Assembly (NCBI RefSeq): GCF_038452265.1 | Contig: NZ_CP151842.1 | Location: 930,001 to 994,000 of the forward strand | Source of the DNA: Vibrio diazotrophicus | GTDB lineage: Bacteria > Pseudomonadota > Gammaproteobacteria > Enterobacterales > Vibrionaceae | DNA length: 64,000 nt | Direction of reading: 5' to 3' | Part shown: positions 18,052 to 26,445 of the stretch, piece by piece | Layout: every line of letters begins with the position of its first letter | Numbering within the stretch: the stretch's first letter is position 1 | Position numbers and translations under genes: made by a program | The notes under the pieces: generated by a model | What the model was told of the DNA's origin: nothing | What the model saw: the letters and a program-made list of their open reading frames with translations, nothing else | The model's database searches: none

Positions 18052-19218
18052 ATGAGTTATAGAATAAAAATAATGAGTATCGCGGCTTTTAGTCTCTTCG
18101 CCGTTGTGGGGTGTGGCTCAGATGCAAATAATTTCAAGCTAGGTGAGCAATCTGTTGTGTTAGAAAAAAGCTATTACACAGATATGTATCACTGGAATGA
18201 AAGCAAAGGGCTGAGCAACACGCTACTTGGACGGGGCATTAATATGGGAAATTATCTGGAATCTCCCACTTACGAAGGAGAGTGGAATAGTAACCTGACC
18301 ATTAAGGCGAGTGATTTTAGAAATATCAGTCAATCAGGTTTTTCAAGTGTAAGGATTCCCATCCGTTGGAGCGCGCATACACTGCCTAGCGATCCCAATA
18401 CTATCGATGATGCTTTCATGTCACGGGTTCAAGAGGTGGTTGATCAAGCAATCCAAGAAAACTTAAAAGTAATTATTAATACCCATCATTTTAATGAACT
18501 ATTTTATGACGATAGAGATTATAGCTATCAGCGTTCACGGCTATTAAAGTTCTGGCAGCAAATATCTAACCGTTTCCCTATCAGTCAATACGGAGAGGAT
18601 CAGCTGATTTTTGAGTTTCTAAATGAACCTCACGAAGACGTTGGAGTGAGAGAATGGAATAGCCTAGTTGTAGAGTTAACCAATCTTGTCTGGAACAAGA
18701 ACGCTAAAACTCAAAACAACGCTCTTGGGCAACGCAAGGTCATGATTGGAACCGCGGATTGGGGCGGTGTGGCGAAACTGCCATATCTCCGACTTCCGAG
18801 GGCGGCGAATCCCAAAAATACAATCATCACTGTACATTTCTACGAACCGTTTAAATTTACTCATCAGGGAGCTTCATGGGTTGAAGGCGCCGATGCATGG
18901 ATCGGTACTCGTTGGTTGGCGACACAATCCCAACGTAAAGTGCTACTTGATTACCTAAATGTTGTAGATAAATGGAATGCGGCACCAAATCGTGGCTTTG
19001 AGATAAATATTGGTGAGTTTGGTGTATACAGCCAATATGCTCCGCCAGAGGATCAGCAAGCTTGGACTGCATTCATTACAAGGGAAGCAGAAAAGAGAGG
19101 GTATAGCTGGAATTATTGGGAGTATAGCTCCGGTTTTGGTGCTTACGACCTACATTCCGGGCAGTGGCGAAAAGCACTACTTGGTGGATTAATACCAGAA
19201 GACGCGGATAGTCTTTGA
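18052..19218 (+). CDS. Lipoprotein endoglucanase, glycoside hydrolase family 5
   Basis: Endo-beta-1,4-glucanase-type enzyme expected to be anchored to a membrane. From the ATG at 18052 it has 388 residues. MSYRIKIMSIAAFSLFAVVG then CGS forms a lipoprotein signal with C21 as the anchor. This start is preferred over one 30 bp upstream because of TGGGGA at 18036-18041 and the standard signal length. The GH5 barrel shows GRGINMGNYLE (about 60-70), the conserved THHF, the acid/base E192 in FEFLNEPHED and the nucleophile E322 in NIGEFGVYS. With GH9 and GH16 it forms a small beta-glucan-degrading set. Confidence 0.92.
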   Translation: MSYRIKIMSIAAFSLFAVVGCGSDANNFKLGEQSVVLEKSYYTDMYHWNESKGLSNTLLGRGINMGNYLESPTYEGEWNSNLTIKASDFRNISQSGFSSVRIPIRWSAHTLPSDPNTIDDAFMSRVQEVVDQAIQENLKVIINTHHFNELFYDDRDYSYQRSRLLKFWQQISNRFPISQYGEDQLIFEFLNEPHEDVGVREWNSLVVELTNLVWNKNAKTQNNALGQRKVMIGTADWGGVAKLPYLRLPRAANPKNTIITVHFYEPFKFTHQGASWVEGADAWIGTRWLATQSQRKVLLDYLNVVDKWNAAPNRGFEINIGEFGVYSQYAPPEDQQAWTAFITREAEKRGYSWNYWEYSSGFGAYDLHSGQWRKALLGGLIPEDADSL

Positions 19219-19400
19219 GTTGCTATCTGTATTGTCCAGAATGTTACTTATTTTGCGAAAGAGTTTACCAAGCTTATTTAGGAGGTTTTAATACACATAT
19301 AACCGTTGTCTAAATACTGATTGGGGATTTTGGAGCGCTTTAAAACTTCGAAAATTGAATCCTTGTCGATTCTGCAACTAATAGAAATAATTACGCTGTG

Positions 19401-19423
19401 CATTATGTCTCGATAACATAATG
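19401..19423. promoter_or_regulatory. Inverted repeat upstream of uhpA
   Basis: CATTATGT and ACATAATG flank a 7-nt spacer, 65 bp before uhpA. It could be a regulator site, or a weak RNA hairpin. The binding protein is unknown. Confidence 0.4.
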
Positions 19424-19487
19424 TAATACCCGATAGACTGCTATTCAATATTCAGAGTGTTAACACAAGTTATATAAGTAAACAGCG

Positions 19488-20114
19488 ATGATAAAAATAG
19501 CTTTGATTGACGATCATACTATCGTGCGTTCCGGATTTTCTCAGTTACTGAATCTAGAACAAGATATTGTTGTAGCTAGTGAATTTGATAGCGCTAAGGA
19601 TGCCTTCCATACATTAACTCAGACTCCTGTGGATGTGGCTGTTATCGATATATCCATGCCTGACGAAAATGGTTTGAGTCTTTTGGAAAGGCTTCGTCGG
19701 AGTGATCCTGCGTTTAAAGCTATAATTTTAAGCATCTACGATTCTGCATCTTTCGTAAAGAAAGCGCTTGATGCTGGAGCGCAAGGCTATTTGTCAAAGC
19801 GCTGCGGACCTAGTGAACTAGCAAGCGCAATCCGCACTGTTGCATCAGGTAAGCGTTATTTGTGCGCTGATGCACTGGTTAATCTTAGTAATCCAGATAT
19901 CAATAATGTTTTGGTAGAGCTGACAAAACGTGAGCTAGAAGTGTTCGACCAATTGATTAAGGGAAAAGAAGTCAAAGAAATTGCACAGTCACTCTTTCTT
20001 AGCCACAAAACGGTTCATGTTCACCGAGCTAATATCCTTAGCAAATTAAACCTAACTAACAACGTTGACTTAATTCGTTTTGCCATTCATCACCATTTAC
20101 TTGCTGAAGGCTGA
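19488..20114 (+). CDS. uhpA: UhpA-like response regulator (NarL/LuxR type)
   Basis: A 208-residue transcription activator with a receiver domain (phospho-acceptor D54 in VAVIDISMPDENG, acidic pair D8/D9) and a C-terminal LuxR-type helix-turn-helix (about 145-205, ELTKRELEVFDQLIKGKEVK). It is the partner of the UhpB-like kinase encoded 2 bp downstream and the UhpC-like sensor. In enteric bacteria UhpA turns on the hexose-phosphate transporter gene uhpT. Here the likely target is the downstream ABC transporter, since no uhpT is present. The same gene set is known in V. cholerae. Confidence 0.9.
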   Translation: MIKIALIDDHTIVRSGFSQLLNLEQDIVVASEFDSAKDAFHTLTQTPVDVAVIDISMPDENGLSLLERLRRSDPAFKAIILSIYDSASFVKKALDAGAQGYLSKRCGPSELASAIRTVASGKRYLCADALVNLSNPDINNVLVELTKRELEVFDQLIKGKEVKEIAQSLFLSHKTVHVHRANILSKLNLTNNVDLIRFAIHHHLLAEG

Positions 20115-20116
20115 GT

Positions 20117-21679
20117 ATGTCTGGAGTTGTGTTCAACTTATTATTCAGCTTTTTACTCTACAGTATCACTCAGTTTAGTTTATGGAATATTAGTCAGTAT
20201 TTAAGTCAAGCTCCGTTACACGCCTATTTGTTGTTTCCAACTGGACTTAGATTGGCTGCTTATCTCTTGGTGAAGCCTAATTACATCTGGGTGTTGTTGG
20301 TCAGTGATTTACTACTTGCAGGCGCTATTTGGGCGTACTTGCCAACGGAGGCGGACTCGGTATTGTTGTTGATGCCGTTTGTTGCTTGGGTCACAGTAAC
20401 TTTTGCTCGCCAACGTTGGCAACACATTTCTCTTTACTGGCAAAAGTTGTTGTTGATCGTTGCGTTGGTTGTCGTGCACAGCGCAGCCACAGGGCTAACG
20501 TTTGTACTGCTGGGTAAACCTCTTCGCATCAACGCAGATACGATTACCGCAGTTACAGTCGCATCCCTAACTGGCGGCATTGTACTAACACCGTTTTTGT
20601 ATCTGGTGGCAGATTATCTACGTCACCAAACTTGGTCACCATTGACACCGCAGCTCATACATCAGGATGTGAAATTACAGCCAAAGATGTTGGTTTGGAG
20701 CCTATTTTTCTTTTCATCGGGATTGCTAGCGGAGCTTACTCTGCTTGACCAAATGAAGCCATTTGCTCTGTTGATCATCATGTTACCGACAATATTTCTG
20801 GCTTATCGTTATGGATGGCAAGGCGGAGTGTTGGCAAGCAGCTTAAACAGTATATTGTTAGCTACAGCAAGACAGCTCAGTGGCTCATTTGAATCCGATC
20901 AAGAGCTGTTGATCTTTATGTCCAGCCAGGCCTTGATTGGTCTAGGCTTAGGTATTGCTATCAGTCGTCAACATCAATTATCTATGTTGCTCCAGAAAGT
21001 TAACCAAAGACTGGCTAGGGAACTGGCGGTAAAGCAAAACCTTGCACGTCAGTTAGTTTCCGTCGAGGAACAAATTCGTAAATCAGTGGCTAGAGAGTTA
21101 CACGATGAAATCGGCCAAAACATCACAGCCATCCAGATCCAATCCATGTTGGCTCAACGCCTAGCTGAAGACGAACAAGCTAGAAGTGCAGCGACGAGCA
21201 TTCAATCTTTGGCCATGAGAGTGCATCACTCAACCAGACAATTGTTGAAGCAACTAAGGCCACATATTCTTGATGAACTGGGGTTAGAACACGCAATTCG
21301 CCAATTGATTCAGGAAATGCGTTTCACTGAACAGGGTATTCAAGTTGGTCTAAATATTGGTGTGGACCCACAAAAGCTAGATGACACCACCAGTGTGACA
21401 CTGTTTCGTATTGTTCAAGAACTTCTAAACAACGTTTCCAAACACGCCAAGGCTCGTAATGTAAACATCAGCTTGTTCCCGGGCAGTGACATGGTTTTGG
21501 AAGTAAAAGATGATGGTATAGGCCTTCCTGAAGACTGGCGCATCCGTGGGCAAGGAATTAAAGGGTTGACTGAACGAGTATCCGCACTTGGAGGTAGTCT
21601 TAAACTAACCACTTCATCTAATCCTGGTGGCACTCGTATTATTGTTAACCTACCCACAAAATCGTTACCAACAGATTAG
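20117..21679 (+). CDS. uhpB: UhpB-like membrane histidine kinase
   Basis: A 520-residue sensor kinase. The first 285 residues form about eight membrane helices of the MASE1/UhpB type, followed by a coiled linker. The dimerisation/phospho-acceptor HisKA_3 segment SVARELHDEIGQNITAIQIQ carries H329. The HATPase domain has N-box LLNNVSKHAKARN and G-boxes DDGIGLP and GQGIKGL. UhpB-type kinases are controlled by the transporter-like UhpC, encoded next. The stop of uhpA and the start of uhpB are 2 bp apart, so they are cotranslated. Confidence 0.92.
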   Translation: MSGVVFNLLFSFLLYSITQFSLWNISQYLSQAPLHAYLLFPTGLRLAAYLLVKPNYIWVLLVSDLLLAGAIWAYLPTEADSVLLLMPFVAWVTVTFARQRWQHISLYWQKLLLIVALVVVHSAATGLTFVLLGKPLRINADTITAVTVASLTGGIVLTPFLYLVADYLRHQTWSPLTPQLIHQDVKLQPKMLVWSLFFFSSGLLAELTLLDQMKPFALLIIMLPTIFLAYRYGWQGGVLASSLNSILLATARQLSGSFESDQELLIFMSSQALIGLGLGIAISRQHQLSMLLQKVNQRLARELAVKQNLARQLVSVEEQIRKSVARELHDEIGQNITAIQIQSMLAQRLAEDEQARSAATSIQSLAMRVHHSTRQLLKQLRPHILDELGLEHAIRQLIQEMRFTEQGIQVGLNIGVDPQKLDDTTSVTLFRIVQELLNNVSKHAKARNVNISLFPGSDMVLEVKDDGIGLPEDWRIRGQGIKGLTERVSALGGSLKLTTSSNPGGTRIIVNLPTKSLPTD

Positions 21680-21771
21680 AAACTAGGAATATTTCCTAGA
21701 AGAATACAAATCCTTCTCATGTTTTTCCCTCTCCTTCTCTTTAGGATCAGATTTAACAAGGACAAACAAGC

Positions 21772-23094
21772 ATGAACATTGTGCCGACACAAACCAACAG
21801 CACAAACATGGACACCGATCAGGCTTATCGTTATTGGCGCATTCAGTTGATGGTATCCATGTATGTCGGATACGCGGTTTTTTACTTTACCCGTAAAAGT
21901 TACAACTTTGCACTACCAGGGATGTTGGTTGACTTAGGGATGGATTATTCCGACTTTGGTCTATTAGGTACCATGTTCTATTTAACCTATGGTGTTTCTA
22001 AGTTTGTTTCTGGCTTGATGATAGATCGTTCCAGATCTCGATATTTTATGGGATTGGGTTTGATAGCTACTGGTATTGTAAATATCGCTTTTGGTTTTAG
22101 CTCTTCATTACTTGCGTTCACATTGCTATGGACGATAAACGCGTTTTTTCAGGGGTGGGGGTGGCCAGCATGCGCCAAAATACTAACCAGTTGGTATTCA
22201 CGAAGTGAGCGAGGGTTCTGGTGGTCAATTTGGAATACCTGCCACAACCTTAGCGGAGCTTTGATTCCTATCACAATTGGTTTTATTAGTTTGAATTTTG
22301 GCTGGCGCTATGGGTTTATCGTCCCTGGTTGTGGTGCTGTATTAGTTGGCATTTGGCTATGTTACCGCATACAGGAAAAACCGACCCATATTGGATTACC
22401 TTCCGTTGGTCAATGGCGCAATGATTCGCTTGAGTTGGAACATGAAAAGGAAGGACAAGGACTGTCTTTCAATGTAGCAGTCTATCGCTATGTGCTGACA
22501 AACCGTTACATATGGCTGCTGTGTGGGTCATATCTGCTGGTATATGTAGTGAGAATTGCAATTAACGACTGGGGTGCTTTGTACCTAGTGGAACGGCATT
22601 CCTATGACGTCTTGAGTGCAAATAGCGCGGTTTCCATGTTTGAAGTGGGTGGTTTTTTGGGCTCGCTATTTGGTGGTTGGGGTTCTGACCGATATTTCCA
22701 TGGTAATCGTGCACCGATGAATTTGATTTTCGCCTTGGGTATTTTTGCTTCAGTTGCAGCACTGTGGTTAACCCCAGTGCAGCATATAGGATTTCTAGCT
22801 GGATGTTTTTTCTGTATCGGTTTTTTTGTATTTGGCCCACAGATGATGATTGGTATGGCCGCCGCCGAATGCGCTAGGAAAGACCTAGCTGGTACGGCTA
22901 CCGGATTTATAGGCTTATTCAGTTATCTCGGCGCGGCGCTTGCGAGTTATCCAATGTCTCTCGCTATCGAACATTGGGGGTGGGAAGGATTTTTCTGTTT
23001 GATTACTGCGGCGGCAGCTGTGATTAGTTTACAACTGCTTCCTTTTATAAAGGCTCAGCAACCGAGTTCGGACGATGAGCTACCAATATCATGA
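21772..23094 (+). CDS. uhpC: UhpC-like MFS sugar-phosphate sensor
   Basis: A 440-residue, 12-helix protein of the organophosphate:phosphate antiporter group (GlpT/UhpT/UhpC). Family marks are the N-terminal YAVFYFTRKSYNFALPGM, and GWGWPACAKILTSWYSRSERGFWW in the first half. In E. coli UhpC binds external glucose 6-phosphate and signals through UhpB. Its position directly after uhpA and uhpB supports the sensor role rather than a plain transporter, but a transport role cannot be excluded. The downstream ABC transporter is on the same strand after 103 bp. Confidence 0.88.
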   Translation: MNIVPTQTNSTNMDTDQAYRYWRIQLMVSMYVGYAVFYFTRKSYNFALPGMLVDLGMDYSDFGLLGTMFYLTYGVSKFVSGLMIDRSRSRYFMGLGLIATGIVNIAFGFSSSLLAFTLLWTINAFFQGWGWPACAKILTSWYSRSERGFWWSIWNTCHNLSGALIPITIGFISLNFGWRYGFIVPGCGAVLVGIWLCYRIQEKPTHIGLPSVGQWRNDSLELEHEKEGQGLSFNVAVYRYVLTNRYIWLLCGSYLLVYVVRIAINDWGALYLVERHSYDVLSANSAVSMFEVGGFLGSLFGGWGSDRYFHGNRAPMNLIFALGIFASVAALWLTPVQHIGFLAGCFFCIGFFVFGPQMMIGMAAAECARKDLAGTATGFIGLFSYLGAALASYPMSLAIEHWGWEGFFCLITAAAAVISLQLLPFIKAQQPSSDDELPIS

Positions 23095-23136
23095 AAGCTT
23101 TACTATCTAACAACGTGACAATGCTTCTAATGGTGA

Positions 23137-23172
23137 CCTGATTGGCTTCTTGCCTGATCAGGAATTCAGGCA
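23137..23172 (+). promoter_or_regulatory. CCTGA-rich inverted repeat before afuA
   Basis: TGCCTGA (23151-23157) and TCAGGCA (23166-23172) form an inverted repeat around CCTGATCAGG. A further CCTGAT lies 16 bp upstream at 23137. This cluster of CCTGA half-sites is placed where a regulator such as the UhpA-like protein could act on the transporter operon. Binding is inferred. Confidence 0.4.
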
Positions 23173-23197
23173 GGCATTAACAAAGAGGGAAAAACCA

Positions 23198-24232
23198 ATG
23201 ATTGTAAAAGCAAAACGTACGCTGCTCGCTCTAAGTATCCTTGGCTCTGTTATGGCAGCGCCCGTTGCTCAAGCTGAAGGGCGGCTTGTAGTCTACTGCA
23301 GTGCCACTAACGCCATGTGTGAAGCCGAAACCAAAGCGTTTTCTGAAAAATTTGATGTTAAGACATCATTTGTTCGCAATGGATCCGGTAGTACACTTGC
23401 AAAAATTGATGCAGAGAAGAATAACCCTCGTGCCGATGTCTGGTATGGCGGTACGCTTGACCCACAATCGCAAGCTGGCGAAATGGATCTACTACAGGCC
23501 TATAAATCTCCCCAGCTTGAAAACATCATGACAAACTTCCGAGATCCAGCTAAACGTAAAGGAAACTACTCATCTGCAGTATATATGGGGATTCTGGGGT
23601 TCGGTGTTAACACCGAACGGCTTGCTCAGAAAGGGGTTCCTATTCCACGTTGTTGGAGTGATCTCACCAAACCAGAATACAAGGGAGAAATTCAGATAGC
23701 TGACCCTCAAAGTTCTGGAACGGCATACACAGCATTGGCGACATTTATTCAACTTTGGGACGAGCCAAGTGCATTTGAGTACTTCAAGCAACTAGACAAA
23801 AACGTTTCTCAATACACCAAATCTGGCGTTACCCCGTCTCGCAATTCGGCACGTGGAGAAATCGCAATCGGCATTGGTTTCCTACACGACTATTCTCTTG
23901 AACAGTCAAAAGGAGCTCCGTTGGAGCTGATTTCACCGTGTGAAGGAACCGGTTATGAAATTGGCGGAGTGAGTATTATCAAAGGTGCTCGAAACTTAGA
24001 TAACGCCAAATTGTTCGTTGACTGGGTACTGTCGAAAGAAGGTCAGGAATTGGCTTGGAAACAAGGCGAGTCGTTCCAAATTTTGACGAATACTCAGGCT
24101 GAACAATCACCTAATGCGTTGAATCCAAAAGAACTTAAGTTAATTAACTACGACATGGAAACCTACGGTTCGTCCGACGAACGCAAGCGTCTAATTACCA
24201 AATGGGTTAACGACGTCAAAATGGGCAACTAA
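23198..24232 (+). CDS. afuA: Periplasmic binding protein, AfuA/FbpA family, probable sugar-phosphate binding
   Basis: A 344-residue periplasmic substrate-binding protein with a signal peptide (about 1-26, ending VAQA) and the family-1 binding-protein fold (GRLVVYCSATNAMCEAETKA, ADVWYGGTLDPQSQAGEM). Relatives are often labelled iron(III)-binding, but AfuA of Actinobacillus and Citrobacter was shown to bind hexose and heptose phosphates. The uhpABC neighbours point to the same role here. The ATG at 23198 has AGAGGGA at 23184-23190. An upstream TTG would place 16 polar residues before the signal peptide and is rejected. A hairpin follows the gene. Confidence 0.85.
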   Translation: MIVKAKRTLLALSILGSVMAAPVAQAEGRLVVYCSATNAMCEAETKAFSEKFDVKTSFVRNGSGSTLAKIDAEKNNPRADVWYGGTLDPQSQAGEMDLLQAYKSPQLENIMTNFRDPAKRKGNYSSAVYMGILGFGVNTERLAQKGVPIPRCWSDLTKPEYKGEIQIADPQSSGTAYTALATFIQLWDEPSAFEYFKQLDKNVSQYTKSGVTPSRNSARGEIAIGIGFLHDYSLEQSKGAPLELISPCEGTGYEIGGVSIIKGARNLDNAKLFVDWVLSKEGQELAWKQGESFQILTNTQAEQSPNALNPKELKLINYDMETYGSSDERKRLITKWVNDVKMGN

Positions 24233-24279
24233 CCTCCCTAGTATTTCTGACCGTCATTTAACGGTTTTCATCACCTGAT

Positions 24280-24313
24280 ATTCAGTCTGCCAGTATTGGC
24301 GGGCAGGCTGAAT
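24280..24313 (+). promoter_or_regulatory. Hairpin between the binding-protein and permease genes
   Basis: Stem ATTCAGTCTGCC / GGCAGGCTGAAT with one G-U pair and a 10-nt loop, without a T run. Such hairpins behind binding-protein genes often protect the upstream mRNA and keep the binding protein more abundant than the permease. Confidence 0.6.
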
Positions 24314-24337
24314 GCAACTCAAAATAAAGGTTCCATA

Positions 24338-26434
24338 ATGAACGAGCGAACTCAAGCATTGAACCTCGCGAACAGCCAGCCACGGCGAATAGATGCTGTG
24401 TTTTACTGGCTTGGCGTTGTGTTCTTTAGTTTTATTCTTCTGCCATCCTTTGCTTTGGACTATGGTCTGTTTGAATCAACCTCTGACGAATTTTATGACG
24501 CCATGGGGTGGAGTTCTCTGAACATATCTTGGTTCTGGTTTAGTTTGCCAGCGTTTCTAGCAATTCGTCCGCTTCATCCATTAGGGCGTGATCATAAAGT
24601 TCGTCACTATATTGATATTGGCTATTCAGTGTTCTGCATGCTTGCAATACTCGCTAGTTCTTGGCTCACTCATCAAGGGTTAGGTTACTCCACCATACTT
24701 CTGTTTGTTGGGTTGGGAGCCGTGATGACAATCGCTTTTGCCCGACTAGAGTATTTAGGAGGTGATCATTTCGTCATTGGCTCTCTGATTAGCATCATTT
24801 TGCTGATTGCTATTTTCATCATTTTCCCGAGTGTTGCGATTTTTCTACCTATGTTTAAAGATGACATGGGGTTCTGGACCGCATGGCAGTTTATGGAGAT
24901 TCTTACACAATCTCATACTTTGTCCGTGATTCGTAATTCTATTGTTCTTGGAACTGCAGTAGGTGTTGGAGCTACTTTCTTCGGTTTGATATTCGCTATC
25001 TATACCACTCGTATTGCAAGACGTTCAGCCTTTATTGCTAGAGTGTTTTCAATACTGCCAATTGTTACACCTCCTTTCATCGTAGGTCTTGGTGTCACTC
25101 TAATGCTAGGTCGGTCTGGTTATATCACTGAACTAATGGTCGAGTGGTTTGGACTTCAAAAGACCAATTGGTTATATGGTTTTACAGGCATTTGGCTGGC
25201 TCAGGTACTCGCTTTTGCACCTATGTCATTCATGATTTTGGATGGAGCTTTGAAGTCACTACATCCGTCATTGGAAGAAGCATCTTATACTTTGAAAGCC
25301 AACCGCTATCAGACATTTTTTGGCATCATTCTTCCTTTATTGAAACCTGCTCTGGCCAACTCATTCCTGATTATTTTCGTGCAGTCTCTTGCAGACTTTA
25401 GTAACCCTCTGGTGCTTGGGGGAAGCTTTGATGTTCTAGCCACTCAGATCTATTTTTATATTGCTGGTGCTCAATTAGATTATGCCTCCGCCAGTACGCT
25501 TGGTTCAGTTTTGCTACTGTTCTCTCTTGCAATATTTGTCGTCCAGTATCTTTGGATAGGTCAACGTTCTTACGTGACAATCTCAGGCAAAGCTTATCGA
25601 GGCGATGTGCAGGAAATGCCAGCATCTCTCAAACTAGGAGTCACCATTACCCTCTACATATGGATGGTGTTTAATGTGCTTCTATATGGAAGCATCTTCT
25701 TCGGTAGTTTCACTGTGAACTGGGGGGTTGATTACACTCTCACGTTGCAGAACTACATCAACCTATTTGGTAATGGTATGTCTGATGGTGCTTGGCCTTC
25801 ACTTATCACAACGATGATTTATGCTGGAGTCGCGGCTCCTATCACAGCGTTATTTGGTTTACTGATTGCTTATGTGGTTGTTCGCCAACAGTTTTACGGC
25901 AAAAAGGTCATCGAGTTTTCCACCATGCTATGCTTTGCGGTTCCCGGAACGGTGGCTGGTGTGTCTTACATTCTGGCATTTAATGATGCACCAATCTATC
26001 TTACAGGAACGGCGGCCATTGTCGTGATTTCTATGGTAATGCGAAATGTTCCCGTCGGGATTCGTTCTGGCATCGCTGGACTTGGACAGCTCGACAAGTC
26101 GCTCGATGAAGCTTCTTTGAGCTTACGTGCAAGTTCTTTACAAACCATTCGTCATATCATTTTGCCACTGTTGCGCCCAGCGATTTTATCGACACTGGTT
26201 TACAGTTTTGTGCGCGCAATGACTACTGTGAGTGCCATTATCTTCCTGGTTACACCCGAAACCCGTGTTGCTACATCGTATATTCTGAATCGAGTCGAAG
26301 ACGGAGAATACGGAATTGCTATTGCTTATGGCTCCGTCCTTATTGTGGTGATGTTAGCCATCATATTGTTGTTTGATCTGCTGGTCGGCGAAGCTCGTAT
26401 ATCTCGCTCAAAAGCCACTAATCAAGATTCTTAG
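24338..26434 (+). CDS. afuB: ABC transporter permease, AfuB/FbpB type (fused double permease)
   Basis: A 698-residue inner-membrane permease carrying two BPD_transp_1 domains in one chain (about 195-420 and 490-690). Each has an EAA-type loop that contacts the ATPase: LEEASYTLKANRYQTFFGIILP in the first half (shown without its flanks), and LDEASLSLRASSLQTIRH in the second. An N-terminal extension of about four helices precedes the first domain. The ATG at 24338 has AAAGG at 24325-24329; the earlier in-frame start lies inside the hairpin region. It works with the binding protein upstream and the ATPase 11 bp downstream. Confidence 0.9.
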   Translation: MNERTQALNLANSQPRRIDAVFYWLGVVFFSFILLPSFALDYGLFESTSDEFYDAMGWSSLNISWFWFSLPAFLAIRPLHPLGRDHKVRHYIDIGYSVFCMLAILASSWLTHQGLGYSTILLFVGLGAVMTIAFARLEYLGGDHFVIGSLISIILLIAIFIIFPSVAIFLPMFKDDMGFWTAWQFMEILTQSHTLSVIRNSIVLGTAVGVGATFFGLIFAIYTTRIARRSAFIARVFSILPIVTPPFIVGLGVTLMLGRSGYITELMVEWFGLQKTNWLYGFTGIWLAQVLAFAPMSFMILDGALKSLHPSLEEASYTLKANRYQTFFGIILPLLKPALANSFLIIFVQSLADFSNPLVLGGSFDVLATQIYFYIAGAQLDYASASTLGSVLLLFSLAIFVVQYLWIGQRSYVTISGKAYRGDVQEMPASLKLGVTITLYIWMVFNVLLYGSIFFGSFTVNWGVDYTLTLQNYINLFGNGMSDGAWPSLITTMIYAGVAAPITALFGLLIAYVVVRQQFYGKKVIEFSTMLCFAVPGTVAGVSYILAFNDAPIYLTGTAAIVVISMVMRNVPVGIRSGIAGLGQLDKSLDEASLSLRASSLQTIRHIILPLLRPAILSTLVYSFVRAMTTVSAIIFLVTPETRVATSYILNRVEDGEYGIAIAYGSVLIVVMLAIILLFDLLVGEARISRSKATNQDS

Positions 26435-26445
26435 GAGATATCATC

